NCBI RefSeq assembly: GCF_001643235.1
Contig: NZ_LQWY01000073.1
Coordinates: 95,439-159,438, forward strand
Direction: 5' to 3'
DNA length: 64,000 nucleotides
Source of the DNA: Domibacillus aminovorans
GTDB lineage: Bacteria; Bacillota; Bacilli; Bacillales; Domibacillaceae
In this document: positions 1-10,257 of the stretch, piece after piece
How the letters are laid out: each line of letters opens with the position of its first letter
How positions within the stretch are numbered: position 1 is the first letter of the stretch
Position numbers and translations under genes: made by a program
Notes under the pieces: model-generated
Told to the model about the DNA's origin: nothing
What the model saw: the letters and a program-made list of their open reading frames with translations, nothing else
Databases searched by the model: none

Positions 1-134
1 GCATCGACATCTGGGATCTCAATGACGTCTGCGATAGGATTACCGCCATCTAGTTCTACGCCGCCCGTTTCCGCATGTTTTTTCATCGAAATCGTCCCGC
101 CTGTATGAATGAATAAAATGTGTTTTTTCGACAT
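1..134 (-). CDS. L-asparaginase, N-terminal part (runs off the window)
   Basis: The first 44 codons of a minus-strand gene are visible; the rest lies beyond the window start. The reading begins with ATG and carries the TGGTIS signature at residues 11-16. In the asparaginase family the second threonine of this motif (Thr14 here) is the nucleophile that hydrolyses L-asparagine to aspartate and ammonia. A good ribosome binding site (AAGGAGT) precedes the ATG. No signal peptide is visible before the motif, which suggests a cytoplasmic type I enzyme. The gene is divergent from prsW. Family assignment is firm; ansA is the likely name but only 44 residues can be read. Confidence 0.8.
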   Translation of the reverse strand, partial: MSKKHILFIHTGGTISMKKHAETGGVELDGGNPIADVIEIPDVD

Positions 135-209
135 AACGTGCACTCCTTATTTTCAATCTGCATGTCTCATGATACGATGGGAGAAACAGAAAGAAAAGAG
201 GAAAAGCGT

Positions 210-878
210 ATGCTCCCGATTCTTTCAGCGGGGATTGCGCCAGGTCTTGCGCTTCTCTGTTATTTTTATTTGAGGGACCGTTATGAAACAGAGCCGGTAG
301 CCACGGTAGCTAAGGCGTTTTTATATGGCGTCGTTATTACGTTCCCGGTCATGTTTTTGCAATATGTGCTTGAAGAAGAACAGCTTTTGTCCGGTGGGTT
401 TTTGCAAGCGTTTTTATCTGCAGCCATGCCGGAAGAGTTTATGAAATGGTTTATTTTATATTATTTGATTTATAGTCATACTCATTTTGATGAACCATAT
501 GACGGCATCGTATATGCGACGAGTGTGTCTCTTGGTTTTGCTACAGCGGAAAATGTGCTTTATTTAGCAGTACACGGTGTAGAACATGCATTTTTGAGAG
601 CGCTTTTGCCAGTATCAAGCCATGCATTATTCGGTGTTATTATGGGCTATTATTTTGGTCAGGCGAAATTTGGAAAGATTCATTTGGAAAAGAACATGCT
701 CTTTTTGGCCTTTCTGCTTTCCTTTTTACTGCACGGATCATTTGACTATATTTTATTTATTGAAACGACATGGATGTATTATATCATTCCATTCATGCTG
801 TTTTTATGGTGGTTTGCGCTGCGAAAAGTAAAAAAAGCACATCTATTAACGGAAATATACCATCGGACGAAAGCGTAA
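210..878 (+). CDS. prsW: PrsW intramembrane protease (site-1 protease for anti-sigma factor RsiW)
   Basis: A polytopic membrane protein of 222 residues. PrsW-family proteases make the first cut in the anti-sigma factor RsiW, releasing SigW during envelope stress. The family motifs are present: EEFMK at residues 75-79, GFATAEN near 109-115, SSHALFG near 136-142 and a late HGSFD, set in hydrophobic helices. The frame is open further upstream, but the start at 210 was chosen because a purine-rich site (AAGAGGAAAAG) sits just before it, and upstream starts would add a non-hydrophobic tail overlapping the divergent asparaginase gene. A terminator follows directly. The role is known from B. subtilis; the family call is secure. 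Confidence 0.9.
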   Translation: MLPILSAGIAPGLALLCYFYLRDRYETEPVATVAKAFLYGVVITFPVMFLQYVLEEEQLLSGGFLQAFLSAAMPEEFMKWFILYYLIYSHTHFDEPYDGIVYATSVSLGFATAENVLYLAVHGVEHAFLRALLPVSSHALFGVIMGYYFGQAKFGKIHLEKNMLFLAFLLSFLLHGSFDYILFIETTWMYYIIPFMLFLWWFALRKVKKAHLLTEIYHRTKA

Positions 879-918
879 AGACGCGGCGAAAAGAGACTCT
901 CTCTTACCGCGTCTTTTT
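877..918 (+). terminator. Rho-independent terminator after prsW
   Basis: A perfect 10-bp stem (AAAGACGCGG with CCGCGTCTTT) encloses a 20-nt loop and runs into a T-tract. It overlaps the prsW stop codon. Confidence 0.85.
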
Positions 919-932
919 TGTGCATAAAACAG

Positions 933-963
933 TGAATCTCGTGTCACACTACTAGCATATTGA
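933..963 (+). promoter_or_regulatory. Probable SigG-type promoter of sleB
   Basis: TGAATC at 933-938 and CATATTGA at 956-963 are separated by 17 bases, close to the SigG pattern (GAATA-type -35, CATA-type -10). The ten bases AGCATATTGA occur twice in tandem (954-973). In B. subtilis sleB is expressed in the forespore under SigG, so the match is expected. Read by eye, not scored. Confidence 0.55.
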
Positions 964-991
964 AGCATATTGAAACAGGAAGGTGACACAT

Positions 992-1741
992 ATGAAAAAG
1001 TGGAAAAAAGCCGCTGTAGTTTGTATGACATTGATTCTTCTTTTGACAGCTCATCATGTAGGCGCGTTTTCCAATCAGATCATTCAGCGTGGAGCAGAAG
1101 GAGACGATGTCATTGAATTGCAGGCACGGCTTCAGTATACGGGCTATTATCGTGATTCAATAGATGGTGTATTCGGCTGGTCGACCTATTGGGCGCTGCG
1201 AAATTTCCAAGAATCATTCGGCTTGCCGGTTGATGGCCTAGCCGGGACCGCAACGAAAAAAAAGCTGGAGAAGGCATCGAAATATGATGAAGCACACGTG
1301 AAAAGCCAACTCCGTAAAGGCCGGTCGTTTTCCTACTACGGTGGCGCTGACACGACATCGCAGTCCGTCAATTCACCGCCCGGTTTTTCGCAAAATGATA
1401 TTCAGTTGATGGCAAATGCCGTATACGGAGAATCACGCGGGGAGCCGTATGAAGGGCAGGTAGCTGTTGCAGCTGTTATTTTAAATCGAATAGGTAGTGA
1501 AAGCTTTCCAAACACAGCGTCGGGGGTCATTTTTGAGCCGGGTGCGTTCACGGCTGTAGCAGACGGTCAAATTTGGCTGAAACCAAATGAAACGGCTAAA
1601 AAAGCTGTACTCGATGCGATAAATGGATGGGACCCGACTGGTGAAGCGCTCTATTATTTTAACCCGGATACGGCAACGAGCGCATGGATCTGGTCAAGGC
1701 CGCAAATAAAAAAAATCGGTCAACATATTTTCTGTGAATAG
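992..1741 (+). CDS. sleB: Spore cortex-lytic enzyme SleB
   Basis: A 249-residue secreted lytic transglycosylase that degrades spore cortex peptidoglycan during germination. It has a signal peptide (residues 1 to about 25), a peptidoglycan-binding domain (about 35-95) and a C-terminal hydrolase domain with the GESRGE segment that supplies the catalytic glutamate in this family. The ATG at 992 was preferred to the GTG nine bases upstream because AGGTGACA lies at the right distance. ypeB follows within 12 bases, the usual pair: YpeB and SleB need each other for stable deposition in the spore. Confidence 0.95.
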   Translation: MKKWKKAAVVCMTLILLLTAHHVGAFSNQIIQRGAEGDDVIELQARLQYTGYYRDSIDGVFGWSTYWALRNFQESFGLPVDGLAGTATKKKLEKASKYDEAHVKSQLRKGRSFSYYGGADTTSQSVNSPPGFSQNDIQLMANAVYGESRGEPYEGQVAVAAVILNRIGSESFPNTASGVIFEPGAFTAVADGQIWLKPNETAKKAVLDAINGWDPTGEALYYFNPDTATSAWIWSRPQIKKIGQHIFCE

Positions 1742-1752
1742 GAGTGAAAACG

Positions 1753-3084
1753 ATGCGTTCATTTACAATAGCTGCTCTTACTTTGTTGCTTGCTGTCACG
1801 GCTATATGGGGTTTTTCACAGTACCGGCAAAAAGAAGCCATGTACATTGAAGCGGAAAATGGCTATCAGCAGGCGTTTCATGAACTCGTCTATCAAGTCG
1901 ATGTTATTCATGACCGGACTGGCGAAGCGCTGGCTATGAATTCAAAAGGGAATTTAACACCGGCGTTGACGGACGTATGGAGGCTTACCTCTGAAGCGCA
2001 TAATGCGATTAGCCGGCTGCCGCTCGGATTTATGCCATTTTCTAAAACAGAAGAGTTTCTTGGTTCAAGTGGAGATTTTACGTATAAAACAGCTATTCGC
2101 GATTTGGATAATGAACCTTTAACCGATAAAGAGTATAACCAGTTAGAAACGTTGTACAGCCAGGCAGCCGATATTCAAAAAGAATTGCGGACCGTACAAA
2201 TGTCTGTACTTGATAAAAATTTGCGTTGGACCGACATTGCACATGCAACAGCGAAAGGCGATGAACCAACTGATAATACCGTTATAGATGGATTCAATAC
2301 GATTGAGAACAAAGCATCCGAATTTTCAGAAGCAGATGTCTCTCAAGCAGCTCAGGTGAAGAAATCCATTTCAGACGATGAGTTAAAGCGGCTGAAAGGG
2401 GATAAAGTGACGAAAGAAGAAGCGGCATCGATTGCAAAAGACTATTTTGACATTGATGCGGAAGTGACAACTGTGGAGAAAAATTTGAAAGGGGCAGCCA
2501 TTCCGTTTTATAATGTGGCCGTTATCGGAAAAAATGGAGAAGAAGCCAGTATGGATGTGACGGAAAAAGGCGGCTATCCACTTACTTTCAACGTGAATAA
2601 AACGAGCGGAAAAGGCAAAATCAGCCTTCATGATGCATCTAAAAAAGCCGCCACCTTTTTAGAAAAACATGGATTTGACAACATGGTTATGACAAATAGT
2701 GCCCAATATGACCATACGGCCGTATTTACATTTACGACGAAGCAAGGTGATGTATTGATTTATCCAGAGTCAGTGACGATCAAAACGGCACTTGACAATG
2801 GCGTTGTCTCTGGATTAGAGGCACAAAACTATTGGAAAAATAAGCGTGAAAGAGATATTGGATCGCCTACACTAACGTCGGATGAAGCGAAAAAAGAACT
2901 TCATCCAAAGCTGACTGTCATGGAAACGCAAAAGGCGATCGTAACAAATGAAGTGGGAGAAGATGTACTATGCTATGAATTTTTAGCTGAAAACGGGACG
3001 GCTTCTTATCGCATTTTTATTAATGCAAAAGATGGAAAAGAAGAGCGGATTGAGAAACTTGCCGAAGCGGAAGCAGGGTATTAA
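1753..3084 (+). CDS. ypeB: Germination protein YpeB
   Basis: A 443-residue protein with an N-terminal membrane or signal segment, a helical middle and C-terminal PepSY/YpeB repeats (from about residue 220). YpeB localises SleB in the dormant spore and holds it inactive until it is cleaved. The ATG at 1753 was chosen because AGGAG sits eight bases upstream; the in-frame GTG at 1744 overlaps that site. It lies directly behind sleB, presumably in one transcript. Length fits the family. Confidence 0.92.
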   Translation: MRSFTIAALTLLLAVTAIWGFSQYRQKEAMYIEAENGYQQAFHELVYQVDVIHDRTGEALAMNSKGNLTPALTDVWRLTSEAHNAISRLPLGFMPFSKTEEFLGSSGDFTYKTAIRDLDNEPLTDKEYNQLETLYSQAADIQKELRTVQMSVLDKNLRWTDIAHATAKGDEPTDNTVIDGFNTIENKASEFSEADVSQAAQVKKSISDDELKRLKGDKVTKEEAASIAKDYFDIDAEVTTVEKNLKGAAIPFYNVAVIGKNGEEASMDVTEKGGYPLTFNVNKTSGKGKISLHDASKKAATFLEKHGFDNMVMTNSAQYDHTAVFTFTTKQGDVLIYPESVTIKTALDNGVVSGLEAQNYWKNKRERDIGSPTLTSDEAKKELHPKLTVMETQKAIVTNEVGEDVLCYEFLAENGTASYRIFINAKDGKEERIEKLAEAEAGY

Positions 3085-3192
3085 TTAAATAACGTCCATT
3101 GCATTCCAAAGTCGTTTCTATTATAATTTTTTCCGGGTAGATGCTTTAGGTCAAAAGGCATACTTATTTGGGAAAAGTGAGTGGTGATGGAA

Positions 3193-3855
3193 ATGCTTGA
3201 AGCTGGCTTGACAATGACTCTTGAACCGTATGAAAGTGCAAACGATAAAGAAGAATATCGATGCAGAGTCGTAGATATTGAAGGTGGGAAAATCTTCATT
3301 GATTATCCGGTAAATATAGAAACAAATCGGACGGTCTTTTTGCTTGATGGGATGCAGTTGGCTGCCAGTTTCATTGACCCGGCGTCTTCTTCCGCTTTAT
3401 ATATGTTCCATACGGAAGTAATCGGCAGAGTCGAAAAGAAAATTCCAATGCTCATGTTGCATGACCCAAGCCCGAGTGATTATCTTCGCGTACAAAGAAG
3501 AAAATTCGTTCGTGTTCAAACGGTGATCGATGTCGCTGTACAGTTTGAAGGCTATCCCTCTTTTAAAGCGGTAACAGAAGATATGAGCGCAGGGGGAGCA
3601 GCAGTTGTATTGCCACATTCAACTATGGTAGAGGAAGGGGAAACGGCACGTTTATATGCTGTGATTCCATCGAATAATAAAGAAAATCATTATCTTGAAC
3701 TGAGTGCTTCTCTCGTACGGATTCAATCGGATGAAAAGAGCGGGCGCAGCATTGCGTCCTTTCAATTTCAAAATATTAGTCATATGGAACAACAGGTATT
3801 AATGCGTTTTTGTTTTGAGCGACAGCTTCAATTGCGAAAAAAAGGTTTAGAATAA
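3193..3855 (+). CDS. motI: PilZ-domain c-di-GMP receptor (MotI/DgrA-like flagellar brake)
   Basis: A 220-residue two-domain protein: an N-terminal YcgR-like barrel and a C-terminal PilZ domain. Both c-di-GMP motifs are intact, RRKFVR at 102-107 (RxxxR) and DMSAGG at 130-135 (DxSxxG). The B. subtilis counterpart at this locus (ypfA, renamed motI/dgrA) binds c-di-GMP and then disengages the flagellar stator MotA. The start at 3193 follows GGTGAT, complementary to the 16S tail, and gives an N-terminus like the family; earlier GTG and ATG codons at 3181-3187 are possible. Its presence implies c-di-GMP signalling in this organism. Confidence 0.87.
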   Translation: MLEAGLTMTLEPYESANDKEEYRCRVVDIEGGKIFIDYPVNIETNRTVFLLDGMQLAASFIDPASSSALYMFHTEVIGRVEKKIPMLMLHDPSPSDYLRVQRRKFVRVQTVIDVAVQFEGYPSFKAVTEDMSAGGAAVVLPHSTMVEEGETARLYAVIPSNNKENHYLELSASLVRIQSDEKSGRSIASFQFQNISHMEQQVLMRFCFERQLQLRKKGLE

Positions 3856-3856
3856 G

Positions 3857-3880
3857 AGCCCTGAAGCGGGTTCTTTTTTT
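3857..3880 (+). terminator. Terminator after motI
   Basis: A short stem (GAGCCC with GGGTTC, one G-T pair) is followed by eight T residues. Confidence 0.75.
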
Positions 3881-3938
3881 GTATCCATACATAACTATGT
3901 TAAAATAAAAAAGAACTTTTTGCATAGAGGTGACAAAA

Positions 3939-4613
3939 ATGGAGAGAAAGATTCAAATTGCGATTGACGGGCCGGCCGCTGCTGGAAAAAGTACAACGGC
4001 AAAACTTGTGGCGTCGCGGCTTTCTTATATTTACATCGATACAGGTGCGATGTATCGATCAATTACGTATAAAGCGTTACAAAACGGCATAAATTTGGAG
4101 GACGGAGAAGCGCTTGGTGAGCTCCTTGCTGGAACGGAAATCACATTGAAACAAGGAGTAAACGGTCAAAATGTGTTTCTCGATGGTGTGGATGTAACCG
4201 ATTCAATCCGAACAGATGCTGTGACAAATAACGTGTCCAACGTGGCTCGTCACAGTGAAGTCCGCCGTGATATGACGATCCGTCAGCAGCAGCTGGCTGC
4301 AAAAGGCGGTGTCGTTATGGATGGCCGAGATATTGGGACGAGTGTTCTTCCCGGCGCAGAATTAAAAATATTTTTATTAGCCGGCGTGGAGGAGCGGGCA
4401 AAAAGACGTCATGCAGAAAATCTTAAAAAAGGATTTTCGTCAGATTTGGAGAATTTAAAAAGAGAGATTGCTGAGCGCGATCGCATGGATACGGAACGAG
4501 TAGAGTCACCGCTTAAAAAAGCGGATGATGCGATTGAAATCGATACGACATTCATGACAATAGAGCAAGTAGTGGAAGCGATCATGGCGAATGTGATTGA
4601 GAGGATCGGATGA
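3939..4613 (+). CDS. cmk: Cytidylate kinase
   Basis: A 224-residue nucleoside monophosphate kinase that converts CMP and dCMP to the diphosphates with ATP. The P-loop GPAAAGKST lies at residues 10-18, and the later MDGRDIGT and arginine-rich lid segments are typical of Cmk. The ATG at 3939 is preceded by AGAGGTGA. Its stop codon overlaps the plsC start (ATGA), so the two are translationally coupled. The small ypfB gene found before cmk in B. subtilis was not seen. Confidence 0.96.
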   Translation: MERKIQIAIDGPAAAGKSTTAKLVASRLSYIYIDTGAMYRSITYKALQNGINLEDGEALGELLAGTEITLKQGVNGQNVFLDGVDVTDSIRTDAVTNNVSNVARHSEVRRDMTIRQQQLAAKGGVVMDGRDIGTSVLPGAELKIFLLAGVEERAKRRHAENLKKGFSSDLENLKREIAERDRMDTERVESPLKKADDAIEIDTTFMTIEQVVEAIMANVIERIG

Positions 4614-5203
4614 CGGTGGTAACACTTTATACAGTAGCAAAAACAGTGGTTAAACTAGCATTAACGCCTGTCTACCGTATTCAAGTCTTAGGAATGGAGC
4701 ATTTTCCAAAAGAAGGCGGGGTTCTTTTGTGCGCCAACCATATCGACAATCTTGATCCACCTGTTGTTGGTATAACATCGAAACGTCCTGTTCGGTTTAT
4801 GGCGAAGGAAGAGCTGTTTAAGACAAAATGGACAGGCAAACTGATGCGCGGATTAAATGCTTTTCCCGTTAAACGTGGAATGAGCGATCGTGAAGCGCTG
4901 CGAAGCGGTTTGAAAATGTTAAAAGAGGGGCAAGTGCTCGGTCTGTTTCCAGAAGGCACCCGTTCCAAAAATGGGCAGCTCGGAAAAGGGCTTTCCGGTG
5001 CAGGTTTTTTTGCATTGCGCACAGATGCAGCGGTTGTGCCATGTGCGGTCATCGGTCCTTATAAAATAGGTCGCAAGCTAAAAGTTGTATACGGTCCGCC
5101 CATTGATATGAGTGAACTCCGCGCGAAAAAAGCCTCCGCTGAAGAAGCGACAGAAACCATTATGAATGCAATCGGCCGCTTGATTCAGGAACATTCTGTG
5201 TGA
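4610..5203 (+). CDS. plsC: 1-acyl-sn-glycerol-3-phosphate acyltransferase PlsC
   Basis: A 197-residue acyltransferase that adds the second acyl chain to lysophosphatidic acid, making phosphatidic acid at the membrane. The catalytic HX4D motif is NHIDNLD (His44, Asp49), and the acceptor-binding FPEGTRS is at 113-119. A hydrophobic N-terminal segment fits peripheral membrane binding. It overlaps cmk by four bases. Confidence 0.92.
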   Translation: MTVVTLYTVAKTVVKLALTPVYRIQVLGMEHFPKEGGVLLCANHIDNLDPPVVGITSKRPVRFMAKEELFKTKWTGKLMRGLNAFPVKRGMSDREALRSGLKMLKEGQVLGLFPEGTRSKNGQLGKGLSGAGFFALRTDAAVVPCAVIGPYKIGRKLKVVYGPPIDMSELRAKKASAEEATETIMNAIGRLIQEHSV

Positions 5204-5296
5204 GCTTTCAACTTGACAAATCCGCTCGTTTGTAAGAAGTTAGAAGAGAGAATTTTTTAAAAAATTGCAGCAGTTTTGTATTGAGGAGGATTACAT

Positions 5297-6436
5297 ATGA
5301 CAGAGGATATGAACCAGGTAGAAGTGAACAACTACTCCGTTGGTGATAAAGTGAGCGCCACGGTCGTGAAAGTCGAAGAAAAGCAAGTCCAGGTGCAAAT
5401 CGCGGACAGCAAGAAAGACGGCATTATTCCGATCAGTGAACTGTCAAGCCTTCACGTAGAAAAAGCATCGGACGTCGTCAAAGAAGGCGACGAGCTAGAG
5501 CTGCTTGTTACAAAAGAAGAAGATGATCTTTACGTTTTATCAAAACGGAAAGCAGACGCGGAAACAGCATGGGAAGATATGCAGCGTCGTTTTGAAGATG
5601 GTGAGATTTTTGAAGCGGAAATTAGAGAAGTCGTCAAAGGCGGCCTCGTTGTCGATCTTGGCATTCGTGGATTTATTCCTGCTTCACTTGTTGAAGATCA
5701 CTTCGTTGAAGATTTTGAAGATTATAAAGGTAGAGTGATCAAGCTTAAAATTGTCGAACTTGAACAGGATAAAAACCGGTTGATCTTATCACATCGTGCT
5801 GTTCTCGATATCGAAAAAGCAGAAAATAAACAAAAAGTGCTTGAAGACATTCAAGCAGGCGATGTGCTTGAAGGGAAAGTACAACGTTTAACAGACTTTG
5901 GCGCATTTGTTGATATTGGCGGCGTTGATGGACTTGTCCACATCTCGCAACTATCTCATGAGCATGTTGAAAAACCATCTGATGTGTTAGTAGAAGGTCA
6001 GGATGTAAAAGTGAAAGTGCTTTCGATTGACCGTGACAGCGAGCGTATTTCATTGTCAATTAAAGAAACACTACCTGGACCGTGGGAAAATATTGCGGGC
6101 CGTGCACCGATCGGATCAGAGCTTGAAGGGACAGTGAAACGTCTCGTCTCGTATGGTGCTTTTGTAGAAGTATTCCCGGGTGTGGAAGGACTTGTGCATA
6201 TTTCACAAATCTCTAACCGTCATATCGGTACACCACATGAAGTGCTTGAAGAAGGGCAGAATGTAAAAGTAAAAGTGCTGGATGCCAATGAAGAGGAGCA
6301 TCGTCTTTCTCTTAGCATGAAGTCGTTTGAAGAACATGAACCGGAAGAATCATATGATTCATATGAAATGCCAGAAGAAAGTTCTGGATTCCAAATTGGC
6401 GATATTCTTGGTGATCAATTAAAAGACTTAAAATAA
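5297..6436 (+). CDS. ypfD: S1 RNA-binding domain protein (YpfD, ribosomal protein S1 homologue)
   Basis: A 379-residue protein made of four S1 domains (about residues 15-85, 100-170, 187-257 and 272-342), with an acidic tail. It is the Firmicute counterpart of ribosomal protein S1 but has fewer domains than the six in E. coli, and in B. subtilis it is not essential. The last two domains hold the VHISQ-type S1 signature. A strong GAGGAGG site precedes the ATG. The role in translation or RNA binding is inferred from the family. Confidence 0.9.
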   Translation: MTEDMNQVEVNNYSVGDKVSATVVKVEEKQVQVQIADSKKDGIIPISELSSLHVEKASDVVKEGDELELLVTKEEDDLYVLSKRKADAETAWEDMQRRFEDGEIFEAEIREVVKGGLVVDLGIRGFIPASLVEDHFVEDFEDYKGRVIKLKIVELEQDKNRLILSHRAVLDIEKAENKQKVLEDIQAGDVLEGKVQRLTDFGAFVDIGGVDGLVHISQLSHEHVEKPSDVLVEGQDVKVKVLSIDRDSERISLSIKETLPGPWENIAGRAPIGSELEGTVKRLVSYGAFVEVFPGVEGLVHISQISNRHIGTPHEVLEEGQNVKVKVLDANEEEHRLSLSMKSFEEHEPEESYDSYEMPEESSGFQIGDILGDQLKDLK

Positions 6437-6451
6437 GATGGTGATGAATAA

Positions 6452-7522
6452 TTGAGCAGAGCGGAGCGAAAGATTGATCATATACACTATGCGCTTTCAA
6501 CGGGACAAAGCCGTGGTACCGGACTGGATGATATTCAGTTCGTTCACCGCAGCATCCCAGGCTCCTCTGTCAACGACATATCGCTTTCAACCGAAATTGG
6601 CGGACTTCAATGGAGTTCGCCAATTTTTGTGAACGCGATGACAGGCGGAGGCGGAACAACAACAGCTGACATTAACCGGCAGCTAGCAGAAACGGCTGCA
6701 ACATGCGGAATTCCGATGGCGGTAGGATCGCAAATGTCAGCGCTGCGTCATCCACAAGAACGAGATACATTTACGGTAGTAAGGAAAGTGAACAAGAAGG
6801 GACTTATATTCGCGAATATTGGATCAGAAGCAACACCGGAAGAAGCGCTGGCGGTGTGTGACATGATTGAAGCAGATGCTCTGCAAATTCATTTAAACGT
6901 GATTCAAGAATTGGCCATGCCAGAAGGAGATCGCAATTTTCGTGGAATGGCTGAGCGTATCGAATTGATTTCGAAGCGTGTGCCCGTTCCAGTGATTGTG
7001 AAAGAGACAGGGTTTGGCATAGGACGTGAAACGGCTGTGCTGTTAAATGAACTTCCTGTGGCAGCGATTGATACAGGCGGTTTTGGCGGGACCAATTTTG
7101 CAATGATCGAAAATCAACGATCTGAAAAACCAATGTCGTTTTTTAATAACTGGGGTCTTCCTACGGCAGCGTCTATAGTAGAAACGGTAATAGGAGCACC
7201 GGGGAAAAGAACCATCGCATCGGGAGGCCTTCAAACAGCTGAAGATGCAGTGAAATCACTAGCGCTCGGTGCATCAGCAGCAGGTATGTCTGGCTTTCTA
7301 TTAAACATTTTAATAAATGATGGTATAGATGCATTAATTGAATATGTGGAACAATTGAAGAACGATATGCGGATGATGATGTGTGCACTCGGTGCAAAAA
7401 CGATTGCAGACCTTCATCATGTGCCGCTCGTTATTCACGGTGAAACACATCATTGGCTGAGGACTCGTAAATGTGAGCCTGATCGATTTGCGGTGAGAAT
7501 TCCACCGTCATTTGATTCATGA
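6452..7522 (+). CDS. fni: Type 2 isopentenyl-diphosphate delta-isomerase
   Basis: A 356-residue FMN-dependent enzyme that interconverts isopentenyl and dimethylallyl diphosphate. The TIM-barrel signatures are visible: MTGGGG near residue 66, a glycine-rich TGGFGGTNF near 207-215 and the late ASGGLQTAED phosphate-binding segment. It starts with TTG at 6452, behind GGTGAT; no ATG fits. It supplies precursors for the prenyl synthase genes hepS/hepT further on. Confidence 0.93.
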   Translation: MSRAERKIDHIHYALSTGQSRGTGLDDIQFVHRSIPGSSVNDISLSTEIGGLQWSSPIFVNAMTGGGGTTTADINRQLAETAATCGIPMAVGSQMSALRHPQERDTFTVVRKVNKKGLIFANIGSEATPEEALAVCDMIEADALQIHLNVIQELAMPEGDRNFRGMAERIELISKRVPVPVIVKETGFGIGRETAVLLNELPVAAIDTGGFGGTNFAMIENQRSEKPMSFFNNWGLPTAASIVETVIGAPGKRTIASGGLQTAEDAVKSLALGASAAGMSGFLLNILINDGIDALIEYVEQLKNDMRMMMCALGAKTIADLHHVPLVIHGETHHWLRTRKCEPDRFAVRIPPSFDS

Positions 7523-7552
7523 AAGAAATATTGGTAAAATAAGATGATGACT

Positions 7553-7586
7553 GAACCCCTTCTCACGGCAGAAGGGTTTTCTTTTG
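7553..7586 (+). terminator. Terminator after fni
   Basis: A stem of about nine pairs (AACCC-CTTCT with AGAAGGGTT, one bulged C) precedes a T-rich run. Confidence 0.75.
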
Positions 7587-7643
7587 AACAAAATAAATAA
7601 AACGGGAATAAATGAATGAACCATTGAAGGGAAAGATGCAATA

Positions 7644-8951
7644 ATGAAACGGACCGTAGCCATCGTCGGCAGACCAAACGTCGGGAAATCGACGATCTTT
7701 AACCGCATTGCTGGCGAGCGCATTTCGATTGTCGAAGATGTGCCTGGTGTAACGCGTGATCGAATTTACAGCTCTGGAGAGTGGCTGACACATGAATTCA
7801 ATTTAATTGATACAGGCGGAATCGACTTGAGCGACGAACCATTCCTTGAGCAAATTCGGCAGCAGGCGGAAATCGCCATTGATGAAGCAGATGTTATTAT
7901 CTTTATTGTCAATGGACGTGAAGGTGTCACATCAGCGGATGAAGAAGTGGCAAAAATTTTATACCGATCGAAAAAACCAATCGTACTTGGCGTCAATAAA
8001 ATTGATAATCCGGATATGCGCAGCGATATATATGATTTTTATTCGCTCGGTTTTGGTGAAGTTTATCCGATTTCCGGTTCACACGGAATTGGTCTAGGTG
8101 ATCTTCTTGATGAAGTAGTTTCACATTTTCCTACTGGAGAAGATAAGCCGTACGATGATGACACAATTAAGTTTTCATTGATCGGTCGTCCAAATGTGGG
8201 TAAGTCATCACTTGTGAATGCGCTTCTCGGTGAAGAGAGGGTCATCGTCAGTGATATTGCCGGCACAACGCGCGATGCGGTTGACTCGCCTTATACGTAT
8301 AACGGGCAGAAGTATGTATTGATTGATACAGCGGGTATACGTAAACGTGGAAAAGTATATGAAACGACAGAAAAATATAGTGTATTACGCGCGATGCGTG
8401 CAATTGAACGCTCTGACGTTGTCCTCGTCGTCTTAAATGCGGAAGAAGGCATCCGTGAGCAGGATAAACATATTGCCGGTTACGCACATGAAGCGGGACG
8501 AGCAGTAGTCATTGTTGTGAATAAATGGGATGCAGTTGAAAAAGATGAAAAAACGATGAGTGAATTCGAAGAAAATATTCGCAGTCATTTTCAGTTTTTG
8601 GATTATGCACCGATCGTGTATTTATCCGCGAAAACGAAAAAACGTATTCATACGCTCATGCCATTTATTGACCGAGCAAGTGAAAGCCATTCAATGCGTG
8701 TTCAATCAAGCGTGTTAAATGATGTCATTGCGGATGCAGTCGCGATGAACCCTGCGCCGGCGGATAAAGGGAAACGTCTTCGCGTGTACTATGCAACACA
8801 GGTCGCAGTCAAGCCGCCGACATTTGTTGTTTTTGTCAATGAGCCGGAACTGATGCATTTTTCGTATATTCGCTTCTTAGAAAATCGTATTCGTGATGCC
8901 TTTGTGTTTGAGGGGACGCCCATTCATATTATCGCACGTGCGAGAAAATAA
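7644..8951 (+). CDS. der: Ribosome biogenesis GTPase Der (EngA)
   Basis: A 435-residue protein with two consecutive GTPase domains and a C-terminal KH-like domain, needed for 50S subunit assembly. The two P-loops, both GRPNVGKS, are at about 9-16 and 181-188, each followed by DTGG or DTAG and NKxD motifs. Downstream gpsA starts 20 bases later. Length and motifs match the family fully. Confidence 0.97.
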   Translation: MKRTVAIVGRPNVGKSTIFNRIAGERISIVEDVPGVTRDRIYSSGEWLTHEFNLIDTGGIDLSDEPFLEQIRQQAEIAIDEADVIIFIVNGREGVTSADEEVAKILYRSKKPIVLGVNKIDNPDMRSDIYDFYSLGFGEVYPISGSHGIGLGDLLDEVVSHFPTGEDKPYDDDTIKFSLIGRPNVGKSSLVNALLGEERVIVSDIAGTTRDAVDSPYTYNGQKYVLIDTAGIRKRGKVYETTEKYSVLRAMRAIERSDVVLVVLNAEEGIREQDKHIAGYAHEAGRAVVIVVNKWDAVEKDEKTMSEFEENIRSHFQFLDYAPIVYLSAKTKKRIHTLMPFIDRASESHSMRVQSSVLNDVIADAVAMNPAPADKGKRLRVYYATQVAVKPPTFVVFVNEPELMHFSYIRFLENRIRDAFVFEGTPIHIIARARK

Positions 8952-8971
8952 TCAGAAAGGCAGGGGTTCAT

Positions 8972-10021
8972 GTGACTGAGAAAATTGCCGTACTTGGAGC
9001 AGGCAGCTGGGGAACGGCGCTTGCGCTCGTTCTTGCAGACAATAGGCATGACGTCTTTTTATGGACGGAAAATGAAGAGCGAGTGAATGAGATAAACATG
9101 ACTCATATGAACAGCCGCTATTTGCCGAATATTAAGCTGCCTGAAAACATTACGAGCACAACATCTTTAGAAGAGGCGCTTGTAGATGTTGGCGTTGTGG
9201 TGCTCGCTGTGCCGACAAAGGCAATTAGAGAAGTGGCTGCCGAAGTCGTAAAGGCAGCTACAACGCCTGTCACGATCGTTCACGTATCAAAAGGAATTGA
9301 ACCAGATTCACTTTTGCGTATATCTGAAATGATTGAACAAGAAATACCCGCAAATGTGCTTCGCGATGTGGTTGTGCTGTCCGGTCCTTCTCATGCAGAA
9401 GAAGTAAGCTTGCGTCATCCGACGACCGTGACGGTTTCCTCAAAGTCGTCCGAAGCTGCGGGGAAAATACAAGATTTGTTTATGAATCAGCATTTTCGTG
9501 TCTATACAAATCCAGATATTATTGGTGTTGAAATCGGTGGTGCGCTGAAAAATATTATCGCGCTTGCTGCTGGTATTTCAGATGGTATCGGTTATGGCGA
9601 TAATGCAAAAGCGGCCTTGATTACACGAGGCCTCGCTGAAATTGCCCGGCTTGGGACGAAAATGGGAGCCAATCCGCTCACATTTTCGGGCCTTGCCGGC
9701 ATCGGCGACTTAATTGTAACATGTACGAGTGTACATTCACGTAACTGGCGCGCCGGCAATATGCTTGGAAAAGGCCAGAATCTTGCTGAAGTACTGGAAA
9801 ATATGGGCATGGTCGTTGAAGGAGTACGCACGACGAAAGCCGCTCACCAGCTGTCTGCAAAGTATGACGTGCAAATGCCAATTACAAATGCGTTGTATAA
9901 TATTTTATTTAAACAGCAGGACCCGAAAAAAGCCGTTGATGAATTAATGGCCCGTGTGAAAAAACATGAGCTGGAAGATTTAATTAACGTGCTCGGGGCG
10001 AAACAGGACGAGTTACTATAA
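8972..10021 (+). CDS. gpsA: NAD(P)-dependent glycerol-3-phosphate dehydrogenase
   Basis: A 349-residue enzyme that reduces dihydroxyacetone phosphate to sn-glycerol-3-phosphate for phospholipid synthesis. The dinucleotide-binding GAGSWGTAL is near residues 8-16, and the C-terminal half holds the EIGGALKN and GLAGIGDL segments of the family. The start is GTG at 8972; the overlapping ATG leads straight into a stop. It is in one operon with der. Confidence 0.96.
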   Translation: MTEKIAVLGAGSWGTALALVLADNRHDVFLWTENEERVNEINMTHMNSRYLPNIKLPENITSTTSLEEALVDVGVVVLAVPTKAIREVAAEVVKAATTPVTIVHVSKGIEPDSLLRISEMIEQEIPANVLRDVVVLSGPSHAEEVSLRHPTTVTVSSKSSEAAGKIQDLFMNQHFRVYTNPDIIGVEIGGALKNIIALAAGISDGIGYGDNAKAALITRGLAEIARLGTKMGANPLTFSGLAGIGDLIVTCTSVHSRNWRAGNMLGKGQNLAEVLENMGMVVEGVRTTKAAHQLSAKYDVQMPITNALYNILFKQQDPKKAVDELMARVKKHELEDLINVLGAKQDELL

Positions 10022-10039
10022 ACGAAAGGACGAATCGGA

Positions 10040-10243
10040 ATGTCAGCATCAATGCTCAAAATGTGGATATCATTTGCCGGAATGGGGCTGATGATCGTCG
10101 CCATTTTCTCGATATATGTAAGCCGCTATAAAATAAACAACAGAGCTATAAAAGGTGTGACTGCACTTTTTGCTTATTTGTGCATGGTCATTGGCGGTCT
10201 TATTGTGGCTTATGTGGTATTAAGCGGTCCGACTGGTCTGTAA
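10040..10243 (+). CDS. yphE: Small membrane protein YphE-like (DUF2768)
   Basis: A 67-residue protein with two predicted membrane helices (about 7-27 and 40-62) joined by a basic loop. Its size and its position between gpsA and the yphF lipoprotein match B. subtilis yphE. The function is unknown. An ATG behind GAAAGGACGAA gives the start. Confidence 0.75.
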   Translation: MSASMLKMWISFAGMGLMIVAIFSIYVSRYKINNRAIKGVTALFAYLCMVIGGLIVAYVVLSGPTGL

Positions 10244-10257
10244 AGGAGTATCGTGCG

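Noticed and set aside
5213..5218. Perfect TTGACA upstream of ypfD
   Set aside because: No acceptable -10 element lies 16 to 18 bases downstream, so it was not called as a promoter.
5251..5266. 16-bp perfect AT-only palindrome AATTTTTTAAAAAATT before ypfD
   Set aside because: It is a homopolymer T-run followed by an A-run; such low-complexity symmetry is expected by chance and shows no operator features.
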